A stretch of DNA of 64,000 nucleotides, taken from positions 310,001 through 374,000 of the forward strand of contig JAGYXB010001997.1 of NCBI GenBank assembly GCA_022495005.1. The letters run 5' to 3'. Below the pieces are notes generated by a model. It worked only from the letters and a program-made list of their open reading frames with translations. It did no database searches and was not told the origin of the DNA. This document shows, piece by piece, positions 33,859-45,555 of this stretch. The translations under genes were made by a program, and so were the position numbers. Source of the DNA: Rhyacophila brunnea. Taxonomy: Eukaryota > Arthropoda > Insecta > Trichoptera > Rhyacophilidae. Each line of letters opens with the position of its first letter. The first letter of the stretch is position 1.

Positions 33859-35170
33859 TTGTTAATTGTTTTCATTGTTATTTCTTGGTCGAAAAATGGT
33901 ATCAAGACTTAGAAACCATTTAGAAAATTGTGTTAAGTTATTAAATTTTATTTATGTACTATTTCCATCATTTTTTACTCTTTTTTTCATTTTCTGTTTT
34001 TAAGACTTTTTGAATTGATTTTTACTATGGTGTCAAATTGTAAAAATGATAACCGTTCTATTTGTATGATATGCATATTATTATGAGCACCAAAAACGTG
34101 TTTATATAAATATTTATAGTCCTAATAATAACGTAAATGTCGAAATCTTTGAACAATAAAAAGTTCAGAGTGATTATTTGCACTAAGGGATTCTACCGAG
34201 TAAATACTATGCTAATAAAGAATATGTGCTAGTCGGTAGCTATTTTGAATATTGTAATATATATAATAAAACTGGAGTGATTAGGTGGACTTAAGCAATG
34301 CATGACCTCACGCCATAGAAATCAGCGAAGTGGGAGAAATAATTGACGTAGTTATTATTCTATTAGAATGTCTTAGTTAAGGTTAACTTAATGTCGACAT
34401 GTTGGCTACAATGATAAAGTTATCGAATAAAAACTAATTTGTAATTTGTTATTATATTTTAATTACTGAAGAATTTTATAAAATTTATTAGATACAAGTA
34501 TTTACAGTCACAATATCACCTTATGTTATAATAGATTATCATGTTATTGGTTACAGTTTAAATGTTATTGTACTTATTAATAATCGCATGCTAATTAATT
34601 TTTTAACATGAACAGTGTATATTGGTAGAAATGAGGCACACGATGTGGCGCAGGGGGTAGGCCGAAGAAAACCCTCTGTGAATGGGGTGGGTTATAAGCA
34701 ACCCCCTATTTACTAAGACTCATCAGAGCCTAGCGGAGAAAATTCTTATTATTCTTACGTTATATTTTATACCCCTATACTTATGGAATTATTTTTAAGT
34801 GTATTCTCCACTTGAGTGCTCTCTCAGTGAGTTTATTTGTCGCACGTGAATATTTCTTTGTTACGCGGTGATAACAGTCCTTTTTAGGTCTTCTATGAAT
34901 ATTAAATCCGAGAAATTTGTTTATCTTAACACTTTCTACACCACAAAGTAATGTCTTGCGTCTTAAAGAGAGAGAAAAAAACAGAGATGGATAATAAGCC
35001 GACTTAAAAATATGAAAAGTCAAGTTGTTTCCTCGAAATAAGAATTCATTAGAATAGTTGGTATTTAAACACTAAAATAGTCTAATCATCTATTACTAAA
35101 TAATTTAAACAATAAGCAAATATGAATGAATGGTCGAAAACATAGCTTATAATCAGTATCTTTAGAATTA
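33859..35170. other. AT-rich spacer
   Basis: A small GC-richer patch at 34,640-34,735 (GATGTGGCGCAGGGGGTAGG) has no assigned identity. No gene. Confidence 0.35.
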
Positions 35171-35606
35171 TCTTTAAATGTGTTAAAAGTGCCCATTTTT
35201 GAATAATAAAATGCCTAATTCTTGTCAAATTTGGGATCACAAAGATTATAAAGTATATTTTTTTATCGTAAATAAGTCACTATATAATGTTAACATTAAT
35301 TTTACTAATGGTTTTGTAAATGCGTTTAAAATTAATAACTTTACGTATAAGTACTACTATTACTACTACTCTAACGTACTGAAATATGACGATATTCTAA
35401 AACATTAGATCGAGAGGTTTAAAAGAATACTATTTTATGTAATAAAAATACTTTATGTAATCATAAAATGTTTAAAATAAATATAAAGGATAATAAGGCT
35501 TCAAAATTATATAAATAGACTATCTACGACGTTTAAGGAGTGTCCAGGGCTATGCTCTGAAAATACCATAAAAGCTCCATTTTGACCTACGTTGAGCATG
35601 TGGGCC
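35171..35606 (+). repeat. Unclassified dispersed repeat (about 435 bp), copy 1
   Basis: It matches 62,357-62,785 in the opposite orientation. Shared words include AATAAAATGCCTAATT, CAAATTTGGGATCACA, GAGAGGTTTAAAAGAATACT, ATAAGGCTTCAAAATTATAT and GGAGTGTCCAGG. A 69-codon ORF inside is not conserved in the other copy. No terminal repeats are recognised. Confidence 0.85.
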
Positions 35607-36615
35607 GTTAACGTACATGTGAAAAATATAAACATTACAATGAAGAAGGTCGAAAAACTAAAAATAGCACAAATCTGAATAGAAAAAAGCATGTTTCAAA
35701 TTATGGTTTAGGTTAGAGATTGAAAAATAAATAAATCAGCAAGTGGATCGAAAGTGACTGAGACGATGGATTTATTCATAGGTATATTTTTTCATTTTTG
35801 TCTCTATTTAATCATACGTTTATACTAGGTACATATTATTATATTATACAGGCGCGCATATATAAAAATGTTAAAGGGGGGTATATTTTGAAATGATATG
35901 AATAATATTTTTTATTGATTTTTTAGGTAGCGGACGGAGGCGAGGTAAAACAATCTAGCAGGTACAACTGACTTCCATATTTACTCCGCCTATTACTTAT
36001 AGCTACTCATCGCTTCAACAGCGTAATACCGCACAGATTCCACATACATTCTACATACCCAGACACTCCGAATTTTGAGTCTAGCGATAAGCACCTGGTC
36101 TGGAATTATAACTAAGGGTGTTCACCAACGAGTTATTGCGAGCTGTCGCATTTACTAATGGTTATCGAATGCGCGTGGTTTAACGGTAATAATTGTTATA
36201 ATCGTTAGTGTCTGTTTGTGTCGTTCGAGCTGTCTCTTTTCTGGACATACCGCATCGGAATTTTATAGCAAATATATTAGATAGTTGAACCAATTTATGA
36301 GTGCCACGGTTCGTCCAGAGTCCCTTGTCTGTCGTAGAATGCCGACAATAGTGAGGCCAACGCGTTCTTAGACAGTTCGACAGCCAGAACACTAGGGTGA
36401 CGACAGTCACGAGGTTCTGACGAAGAATAAAAATAAGTGATATTCCATTAACCTAAATAATTTGTATTTTTTTCCGTTTCTGGGTGGTTCCCGAATCCGA
36501 AAACTCTCCTCCCCTTACGCCTGATATAATACTATAATTTTATTGTGACGTATATAGATATAAATCAAACAGTTTCAAAAGGATTCGTTCTTATACAAAA
36601 ATCGATATGAATACT
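35607..36615. other. Spacer with an unassigned, less AT-rich stretch at 36.1-36.42 kb
   Basis: At 36,120-36,420 the composition rises and minus-strand frames are partly open (36,410-36,180, and a second frame with VELSKNALASLLSAFYDRQG). No family is recognised; it could be a transposon piece or an orphan exon. Confidence 0.3.
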
Positions 36616-36619
36616 TAGC

Positions 36620-36853
36620 AATTCCTTCTTTCAGCCCAGGATATTTTCATGGTACGCTGATATAACCATATTCAAAAGCTTCCAGCCGTTTTATGGCTCC
36701 TTCCTTTAAGGTCCAGGATTTTACTCCGCATATAAATACTGTTATGATGTAGCATCTGATCAACCTCCATCGAGTGCCTAGACCTATCTGTCGACTGCAG
36801 AAGAGATTTTTCAAAATTGCAATTTTAATACTGATATTGATCTCATCGTCTGG
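36620..36853 (-). pseudogene. RTE-type LINE reverse transcriptase fragment
   Basis: Minus strand: DDEINISIKIAI, NLFCSRQIGLGTRWRLIRCY, VKSWTLKEGAIKRLEAFE. This is the familiar stretch just before the C-terminal part of RTE/related LINE RT proteins (CSRQL...R.RLI.CY...G...WTL......RLEAFE). It continues in another frame past a break near 36,645. It joins directly the element relic at 36,853. Confidence 0.8.
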
Positions 36854-37311
36854 ATCGTGGCGGGTCAACCAGTTAAGTGAGATAAAAACACACCACAAAT
36901 TTTCTCTAATATTAAAGAAAAACTCGCCCAAAATATGTGGTTGTGTGATGTAGTTTGATGTGATTTTCATGATTGATATAATTAAATAGTAATTCAAATG
37001 TAGAATTGCTATTTATCCAATATGGCAAAGGGTTGCATGTTACTTGGTACCCACAAAAGGTGGTCGTAATCATTGCTTCATATTTTATGATGTCGAATGC
37101 TGACATCTCAACAATTTAAGTCGATTTATTTAAAAATACAAAAATCTCCCAAGGAATACTCTTAATTTAACCTTGCAGAACCTTGGGGTTCCGTGAAATA
37201 TCATTTGGGAAACACAACTGTAGAATATCACACTGCCCTTAAGTTTAGCGTTAGGTACAGGGCCCCGCCAAACATCTTGACCTGGAGGCCCGTTTCAGGA
37301 TGTGGGGGCCA
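36853..37311. mobile_element. Truncated relative of the element nested at 9309-9718
   Basis: It shares GGGTCAACCAG, AAGTGAGATAAA, CACACTGCC and CCCGTTTCAGGATGT. The left end is missing where it meets the LINE fragment. Confidence 0.65.
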
Positions 37312-37625
37312 TGATCTGAACTCCAGTCTTCATGTATATTATGAGAATTAATCTTTGAATATAATGTATGCTTATGGTACCTATATGCAATTTGATTTAT
37401 ATATAATCAAATTCAAAAACTGTGAAACATGAATACCTATGTCAAAAGGTAAAACTCGGGTAGTTGAAACGATTCAAATGGAATAGTACAAAACGTTAGT
37501 CAGTTAGAATTTAAATTCAAATTACACCAATTATTAACACCATGAGTATTAATTTTTTATTTTGGAAAATCCTCCCGATGATTCATTTTACATAATCTGT
37601 TTTGTCATTTTGATCTGTAGGTAAA

Positions 37626-37645
37626 CCTAACCTAACCTAACCTAA
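37626..37645 (-). repeat. Short interstitial telomere-like run, (CCTAA)4
   Basis: Four uninterrupted CCTAA units, the complement of TTAGG, the usual insect telomere repeat. At 20 bp it could be chance, a repair scar or a retro-insertion seed. Confidence 0.7.
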
Positions 37646-39374
37646 AAATATTTTAATAACCGTATAACAGTTAGGTATTTGTTATTTAAAAAAACCTGTA
37701 AAACCGATTTAGAAGCCATACCTAGTATTATAATGTAGGTAAATTTTTCAAACACAATTGTAATGTATTAAGCTGTTTACGAAATAATGAAACATTGTAT
37801 GAGCAAGTCGTTTGCGGAGGCGGTTTTATTCTTAGATAATGATTTAGTCACTTTACTTTTCTATAAATTTAATATGCCAGTAGAAAAAAGACTTATTTGT
37901 AGTTATTAAAAAATATTAACCCGTATTACGATGTCTTAAAAGACTTAAAAGTCAAATGTGTGTAGGAAAGAAAAGTTTTTATGAGGCTTAAATGTAAAAG
38001 TGTCCGCGAATAGTTTGCATTAGAGCACTATGGCGTTATAAAAAATCCATCTTTCTGGAATAACACGAAATAGTGTGCGCGTAAAGAAAGCACTTAAAAG
38101 GTTACTTATATCGTGTTTCATTGTATGCTTTTTTTCTCTTCAAAAACAAAACAAAACAATGCCGCGAAAGCCTTTTCACACGAGAAACGTAGCGCCGTAG
38201 GTGGAAAGCGTACGAGGAAAATACAACCTTATTAATAACGTGTTATTACATAAAATTAATATTGAACGAACATATTATTGTCTTAAAATTAAAACTTATT
38301 TATTTCCACTAAGAGATTATTATAACTTGCAAGTTTAACACGTCCATAACATTACATAGAAAGAAGAAAATACAAATATGTATAAAATTTAAAAAAACAT
38401 CAGTGAAAAAAAATGAACACTAAATCAGCTGAATATACCTTAGCATGGGAATCGATTGAAGAATGTCTATCTAAATTCACCATCACGTAAGTGGAATATA
38501 TCCGAATGGATTTGGTTAAACACAGTCATTGCCATACCAATTGGCATTTCAACACAGTGGTTTAGTTATGAATCTAGAAAATATTGCAGGTTAAAGGAAC
38601 CTAGTCAGTAATCAATGGTGTTTGAATTAATTTGATACTTTGCAAAATATTATTATGATAAAACGATAGTTAATAATTTTTAACATCCTTGAGTGGCACC
38701 TTTTCTCTTGATAAATTGGATTTTGATTGACAAATAGTACGCACCACTGCTCTATAATATGTACAGGGTGATTTGAAATGTATTGTAAATAATGGATTTA
38801 ATTTTCTACAAAAATATTAACATTAACTGGAGGAGGCTCCTTTTAAACCATCTGATTTTTGTGTTATTTCAAATTAAACATCTGCCTGTCATAATAATAT
38901 ATTGAAGTGTATTTCCTAGCAGTATTACTTTTGAGCTACCAGCCAATTAATACACGAATGAAAATATCACATACCAATTAAATATTAATTGATTGGTATT
39001 TTAAAAATAGAATAGATTTTTTAAAATTTTCATTTATATAAAGAAATATGTCCTGTTAGCGGATTAAAATTTTTGCTAAGCAAAATATGAAAAGGTTAAT
39101 ATTGGATGCCACATAACAAAAAGTTTCTAAATGAAGTATTGTTTTATTCGGAATAATATATTAAATAAAGATTAAGATGTCTACATTAATGAGAAATTCA
39201 TCGTTAATGCATTGTATTCATTATTGCGTTACTGTCGATTAGATATTATTATGATTGTAGAGTGTTGGATAAATTTTCACCAGTAATATTGAGGATGTGT
39301 AAATGTAGCAGTACGTAGCGTAATGGTCTAGTTTAGTTATCAACATTCTATTATTAATCTGACGCAAGTAAGTA

Positions 39375-39689
39375 TTAAATATAGGTTGTTGATAATCTGC
39401 CTTGGGTGTGTTCCTCATTTTTTTTAGAAACATTGCCAGAAGAGCAGCTCGTCGGGGCTGATACGATGTGTTGAGGATAGGAGACATTATTATATGGCAA
39501 GACAGCATAATTGTCCGAACAAACTAAAATCGCTAGAGCAGCGGCACAATTCTCGAATGTCTTCATACAGCTACTAGCTGGAACAGATGGTGAAGCATTA
39601 TTCTGCATAGTTTGCAGAATATTAGAAGTAATGACTTGAGTGACAATCAACGGTATTTTGAGTAAGAAAATAATAGTTTTAACTTCCAA
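39375..39689 (-). other. Open frame with a hydrophobic start and spaced cysteines (doubtful)
   Basis: About 104 codons open from a non-ATG (TTG) codon. There is a hydrophobic stretch near the start, then SCMKTFENC and LVCSDN further on, loosely like the cysteine spacing of a Kazal-type inhibitor. There is no ATG at the head, the Kazal C-terminal cysteines are absent, and composition is ordinary. It may be a lone or decayed exon, or chance. Confidence 0.2.
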
Positions 39690-39876
39690 TTGTAGAATGT
39701 GTTAATGGAATATTTCTAAATGCTTTTTTGGAGTTGACTATTAGTCGATTAATATTCATTAGGATTAAAAAAAGAGAAGAAATTAATATTTAAAACGAAA
39801 TAACCGAAATAATATATAATTATATTCGTTGTAGAAAAACAGTTCATATATTTATTAAAGCGTATGAATGAACCAT

Positions 39877-40049
39877 GTCTAGCATGTCCGATCCTAATAA
39901 GATCATATATGGGCCTCCACAGTTTGGAGGTTGGTATTAACAGATTTTGTTTTTACGAGAAATGGATGTCAGCCACTTGCTCAACCTATTAGGTCCATAC
40001 TCTGACTCATACTCATAGGCCGATGCTTAAGCTGCGTGGCCATCGTGGA
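39877..40049 (-). repeat. SINE family I copy with internal deletion
   Basis: Minus strand. The tail GGTCCGATCC-type word, ATATGGGCCTCCACAG, ACGAGAAATGGATGTCAGCC and AACCTATTAGGTCC are present. The T-arm region is missing, and the head ends GCGTGGCCATCGTGG. Confidence 0.8.
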
Positions 40050-40439
40050 TGTATGAACATGCACCGTAAAAGTGTCGCACATTTAATGGTACATAAGGGA
40101 AGCCGAGTGCTATAAAAAGACGTTGGAAAAGGGTTTGGTTGACTGGAAAAGGAGAGGGCAGGAGCAGAGAGAGTGAAACGGTTTTTTTGAGATGGTCAAA
40201 GAAGAAGATAACGAAAAAATAATAATATGTCAATTGCCACAAATTGTGTGAAAAATGAAATACACTAATCTCCGTTCTTCCGGTGAATAAAAGTTATAAA
40301 AGTAATTGTTTTAGTTAAAAATCTTGTCACTGAAGTATACAAGTAATACATTTATGAAGAATTTTAACATTTCAAAAGATTACCTTATTTGATTTAAATT
40401 CATGTCGTTATTCTTCAATTTCCGGTACTTTATTTGAGA

Positions 40440-41065
40440 ATACATTTTTAACTCGTCATTCCCGAGCGTGCCATCACTCAAAAACGTATACGGCGAAAAG
40501 TTGCCATCTGGCATAAAATTTCCCAACGAATTCCCATCGCCGGCATTTCCTCATCCTAGAACTAATCAAAATGACAATTATTATTATTTTCTTTTAAGCT
40601 CAAACAAAGATGGCGGAGCTTCCGCTTGCGAATAATAATCACACCCGTCATTGTGTCTCCATTCAATAAACATTTGAATTCATATCTTGGCCGTCGCACG
40701 CCCGCCGTTCGATCCCTGCACCCACACATTAGGATGCATACTTTCTTCGCGTCTTACCCCAAACCACGCGGGGAATCCTCCCGCGTTCCTTTTTCCCGCG
40801 CGTTTTTCCCGAAACCCCCCTGCCCCCGTAATCCGAGGGAATACATTTTCGCTCACTCGTGCGGCCCGTTAATTACATTATGCGCATTGCCATGTCATTC
40901 TTTGGACGAGCGGGAAGAAAGAGTGAGAAAGAAGTCTGCGGGCGTCGGGGTGGGGGGAGAGGGTGTTATAGATAGATGTATTATTTATGTTCCTTACATT
41001 ACATTGTCGGGAAATGTTTTATTGTCTCTTTTTGGCGTTCGGCGGGTATATGTGCCGGCATTATT
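40440..41065. promoter_or_regulatory. GC-rich island 3 (candidate regulatory element)
   Basis: This is the longest GC-rich block. It includes GGCCGTCGCACGCCCGCCG, CCCGCGCGTTTTTCCCG and a GGGGTGGGGGGAGAGGG run on the other strand. Embedded homeodomain-like cores include CCGTTAATTACATTATGCGC. A 148-codon plus-strand ORF (40,626-41,072) is rich in P, R and H, as expected from C-runs, and is not called. Regulatory role is inferred. Confidence 0.35.
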
Positions 41066-41759
41066 TTTGTAGCGCGAAACTTCGCGGCTATGTCGCTAGT
41101 AGTCCTTTTCGACAAATAGTGACAATGTATTTTATATTTTTTCGACGTCGTTAATCTAACGTTAGTTCGATTGATTTGCATATTATGTTTGCTATATTGT
41201 GTAGAGCGCCATCTACGCGAGGTTTTTAATTGATAGTGAAACAAAAGTACGCCAGCTCATTTAATGAAAACGTACACATCAATAGTTTTTGAATAAAGGA
41301 AATGTATGCAACAGTACTTCATAATATAATATATGGTCCAAAATAACTATGAAGGAGTATTAAAAAAAAACTAAGTACTCACTATTCTACCTTTATTTTT
41401 TATCTATACATAAAAATAGCATATATATATCTCACATATCTTATAATTGAAATATATTAAGGTAAATGCAACTCATAAATCATTTTCCAGTGCGTACATA
41501 AGGAATATATGAAATTGAAGTTTCTATTTTTATTAAATGTAATCACTAAATGCGGCACTGTAATATGGTCCATATGGGCCGCTTATGAGGTAAAATGGTC
41601 ATTTATTTTTTCATAGATGAGTAAAGCTTTATTTTTTTCCCGTCGAAGTTTTGTTGTACATAATAATATTATGTATTTATTGCTGGTAATTATTGATTTT
41701 GATAATTTTTGACTATACATGTATTTTTAAGGCAATCAAGGACGGATTGGTTCGAAATT
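41066..41759. other. AT-rich spacer
   Basis: Nothing recognised. Confidence 0.4.
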
Positions 41760-41767
41760 TTCTAGTC

Positions 41768-42375
41768 AAGGGATGGCGAACCTATGGCACGCGAGATGAT
41801 TTTGCAAGGCACGCGAATGTTTTATGTTGAAGAGAAAAAAATAGATATAATTTAAAAAATATGTTTTTCCACAAAAAAGTTTTACAAATACCTTAATATT
41901 ATAATTATAACATTAAGAATTAGTATTTTCTTCGGTTTTGAATAATATTTATACCAACAATATTTTTATAATGTGCATCGATGTGCAAACAGAAGCGACG
42001 AAATTCATGTATAAATGCATGATATAAAAAATAACAGGCATATACTTTTCAAGAATAACCAACATGTATAGATCGGTCCTTAGGTTTTATGCGCCGCACA
42101 TAATAATATTATAGCACTGACCTTATCAGGCGGCGGCGGAAGTCGCGTCGCGGAGAGGATGCCTCATCTGATCCGAGCTATTTTGGCGTCAATTTGTGCG
42201 TAAAGAACCAAACTAAGTAGGTATTATAGTAATACTCAAGAATTCAATTACCTACTTAAAACTATTTTTTTCTTTTTTTCTTGCTCGAATACTCGAAAAA
42301 CTGCTCGGCAAGTCAGTCAAAAAATAATATTTGGAAAATTTTGGAAAGCGTACGTAAAAAGGTTCGCCAACCCTG
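41768..42375. mobile_element. hAT-like element, 608 bp, copy 1
   Basis: The ends AAGGGATGGCGAACCT and (reversed) CAGGGTTGGCGAACCT match at 14 of 16. TTCTAGTC (41,760-41,767) and TTTTAGTC (42,376-42,383) form a 7/8 target duplication. GGCACGCGA and CGTACGTAAAAAGGTTCGCC are shared with 56,191-56,859. No transposase domain is recognised. Confidence 0.85.
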
Positions 42376-42383
42376 TTTTAGTC

Positions 42384-42811
42384 GATCGGCCCAAAATTAA
42401 ATTTAACCTTAAAAACGAAATATTAACATCGTATTTAATGAATCATGTTTTCGAATATTCGACGGCTCGGAAGTCGATAAAATTTTAATAAATAAAATAC
42501 AACAAGGCGTCAGGAATTATTTTGTATGACTTCATTCAACAGTGCATCTTTATTATTCTATTACTTGTACAAAAGTTTGTTAATACAGCTTTCACTCTGT
42601 GAAAGCCCATACATTTTTTATAATAAATTATAATTAGTCTGGATCAATACACTTCAAGATGAAGGTGTTACCAAGCTGACGCCACACGTATCGTGCATTC
42701 TAGCGACTATCTTAAAACATAGTGAATACATTCAAGTAATGTACCCTGCCCAATTTAATTTAATGTTTTTGGGCACACTGGAGCAGAAGACGACATACCA
42801 TTTCTTGATCG
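42384..42811. other. AT-rich spacer
   Basis: Nothing recognised. Confidence 0.35.
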
Positions 42812-42915
42812 GTACGAGTGCAGCTCCACCGAACTGTTTCTGGCAGTATGTAGATGATAAAGCAAAGCTCGCCGTAGTGGCTGAATCGATGAGAAGAAGA
42901 AGACAACACATCATT
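42812..42915 (+). mobile_element. 3' end of an RTE-type LINE
   Basis: GAGTGCAGCTCCACCGAACTG and GATGATAAAGCAAAGC match the reverse complement of 58,000-58,100. It ends in GAAGAAGAAG. Only the extreme 3' portion is kept, so the small ORF across it is a by-product. Confidence 0.7.
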
Positions 42916-42969
42916 ACATAATAAATAATACGAATACCTGTGATAGTAAATATAGCGTTTATTGAACAT

Positions 42970-43135
42970 ACAGAATTTTGAAAAACACTTCTGAGAAAAT
43001 ATTATATTATAACCAATAGAAAAAATCTTTTAGAAAAAAGTAAGACACCCGGCAGGAATCGATCCTGCATCTCTTGGGTTTCCGACCCGTCCGCGAATTG
43101 TCCACTATGCTACTAGGTGACATACCGTGACAGCG
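42970..43135 (-). repeat. SINE family II, copy 1
   Basis: The minus-strand head (reverse complement of GACACCCGGCAGGAATCGAT) has a B-box-like GGATCGATTCC. The body AAAAGATTTTTTCTATTGG and tail TTTTCTCAGAAGTG match copies at 43,921 and 47,388. The head fold is imperfect. Confidence 0.8.
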
Positions 43136-43309
43136 TTTATTTAAAAAATAAATATTTTTTTTTAATAGTTAGATACTGATTTTGTGTTGCCAGGTTTGAC
43201 GCTTTTTTATACCTTAAGAATCTGTTTCATGATGTTCCTTATATAGGTATATACATTTTTTATCAACAGTGTTAAAAACACTTGAGTGAGCAAGGGAAAA
43301 AAATCCGTC

Positions 43310-43745
43310 GTCTCATTTCACCGATGGGCTAATGAAAATTGCGCCCGGCCGAAACAAATAATGCGAACGCACCCTTTTCTTTCTTCTCCCTTTACTCTTT
43401 TCTCGCAGGCAATAATACAGCGCGGAGCAACGTTATAGAAAGAAGAAGCACACAGACATCACAAGACTCCGGCGGACTGACAACTCATTAGCGGGCGTCG
43501 AATAGAAATACACGTTTAATGAATATTGGAATTTAAAACACGTCCACCCCACCCCCCAGCCTCCGGCGCCCGCCACCCCCCCGCTTCGCGTTTTCTTGCC
43601 CACTCGCCCACCCCGCCACCCTGGCGTTTCTTAGCGGAGTTCTCTGTCCCCTTCTGATGTTGTCCCCCTTTTTCTATCTTTCTTTACGTCCGACGTTTTA
43701 ATGTGTACGTGCGTCTACCATCACACCGCGAGTTGTAATTTGGAA
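43310..43745. promoter_or_regulatory. GC-rich island 4 (candidate regulatory element)
   Basis: GCGCCCGGCCGAAAC, CCACCCCACCCCCCAGCC, GGCGCCCGCCACCCCCCCGC and CACCCCGCCACCC stand in AT-rich DNA, with TTTAATGAATATTGG between. No long ORF. It lies directly between the two inverted SINE family II copies. Confidence 0.35.
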
Positions 43746-43920
43746 ACGATCTCGTAAATTAATTTACTAAAAAGATCGAATTAAGCGCCGTATGCATAGC
43801 GGTATTTATTTCAATAAGTCGTCTAAACCACTACTAAAGTACCTAATAGTTATTAATTAACTAATTCTTTTATTCAACGAATAATTCACAAGATTTAAGA
43901 ATGTACCATTGTAATTATTG

Positions 43921-44042
43921 AACGCAGCGCGTGATACCCAATAGACGCAGGTTAGATTCCTGCCGGGTGTCTTTCTTTTTTCAAAAAAGATTTTTTCTAT
44001 TGGCTATATTTTCTCATGAGTCTTTTCAGAATTATGTATGCA
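43921..44042 (+). repeat. SINE family II, copy 2, 5'-truncated
   Basis: It starts within the head (GCAGGTTAGATTCCTGCCGG), then TTTTTTCTATTGGCTATATT and TTTTCTCATGAGTC. Opposite orientation to the copy 800 bp to its left. Confidence 0.8.
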
Positions 44043-45432
44043 CTATACACTAATTGACCGATTTTTTGGTGTTATCGTCAATTGGATCAATTGTCAAATT
44101 TGTTTGCAGAAATATTAAAGATAGTTCTAAAAAAAAACAAGATTTATTACGTACCGATTATCTACAAAAACAACAAAAGCATTTATGTGTCACTATTTCA
44201 ATAACGAATACATACATACAATAAAATTAGTGACATCATTAATATTACAACAATAGAATCAAAAAATACATTGAATTTGAAAAATAATAAAAACAAACAT
44301 ATATTAAAATCATTGGAGAAAGAAATATGTTTTTATCTTATTGGAATTAAACGGTATATTATAATGACGCGTTGCCATACGTAATAATACAAAAGTATTG
44401 CTATATTGTAAAAGTGTGGTATTAAAAAATCTTAATATTATTCTTAAAAATTACATAATTATTATTATTATGTACAATAGTTATAGGTTTTTCAGCGCAG
44501 ATTTGGAGAAAAACGAAGTTTTTACTTTATATGGGGAGTACGACACCGGTCACTTAAAAATTTTAAGTCATAGGGTATTATATTTGCTCATTTAATCGAT
44601 GATATATGTACAATTACAATCATAAGAGCAAGTTTAATCAAAATTTAGATACATTTAAATTAAATGTAAAATAATGATAAATGATAGTTAACGAGTCATC
44701 GTCATAAACGAGCACTTTTCTATTGTCATTGCATTGGCTTTGTTTAAATATTATGATATAAAGAACTTCCATTGTCGAATTTTCTCAAAATATTCTTAAC
44801 AAATATTGAATTCGCCGAATGCAAACTTATTATTAAATGATTAAAAACATCTTTTAATTACAGATTTTCATGATGAAGAAAACCTCGGAAAAACTGTACG
44901 TCCTGGATGGAAACTAAATAATACAAATGTTCAGTATTCCATATCAATTTAGTTTTTCACAGATTATTACAAGGAAAAACTTGTTTACTGTAAACCAAAT
45001 CAAAATAATCAAGCAACCAAAAAGATACCCTAATATTACTGTCTTGTTGTCAAGGGGGTGTATAGTTAGACGTAGCTTCAAACAATTTACCGTAGCACCT
45101 GCGTAGCATTGACAATAATAAAAAAAAATATGCTGCATTCAATATTCTATTTTACTATCTACTCTGCATATTCACATATGGTACATTATACAGATGCAAA
45201 ATAATACTTTTCAATTCTATAGTGAGTATACACCGGATTTAAGATTTTTAGATTTTTTTTATTGAAAATACATAATTTTGAAAAACTTCAGAACACACAC
45301 ATATATATATTTAAAAATTCACCTGCAGTGGGAAATTATTTGTAGCTAACCTAATTAGTAGACCAGTGGGTCTATTCCATACACAAGGTGGTTATCTACG
45401 GTTGTTATTATATTTATGTATTTAGGTATTAT
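44043..45432. other. AT-rich spacer
   Basis: Short ORFs only (for example 44,398-44,595 and 45,138-44,944) with AT-driven composition. No feature is supported. Confidence 0.4.
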
Positions 45433-45555
45433 AATTGTTACAATAAGTTAGCTGTTTAAACTGTCTATCTCGCTCTAAAAGTTAACACAGCTAAGAGGAG
45501 GGGTGTTAAAATATAGCGCTCTGACAATTTAGACGGTTAACTTATTGTAACAGTT
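45433..45555. mobile_element. Small hairpin MITE-like repeat
   Basis: TGTTACAATAAGTTAGCTGT and, reversed, TGTTACAATAAGTTAACCGT face each other with further pairing inward (ACTGTC/ATTGTC). 123 bp in all, with no certain target duplication. Confidence 0.55.

Larger units (their letters stand above)
37312..39876. other. Mostly AT-rich spacer
   Basis: It holds the CCTAA run and a small GC-richer patch at 38,155-38,225 (GCGCCGTAGG). A minus-strand open frame at 39,686-39,375 has cysteines. No gene is called. Confidence 0.35.

Noticed and set aside
39375..39689. Secreted Kazal-type inhibitor
   Set aside because: The cysteine spacing is only loosely similar, the frame has no ATG head, and the last cysteines are missing. 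Kept only as a doubtful ORF.
40626..41072. 148-codon plus-strand ORF in GC-rich island 3
   Set aside because: Rich in Pro, Arg and His, as expected from reading C-runs. No domain, and an equally long frame exists by composition alone.
43045..43110. tRNA gene on the minus strand (proline- or serine-like)
   Set aside because: The same unit recurs with a shared downstream body at 43,921 and 47,388, so it is a SINE head; the stems do not pair fully.
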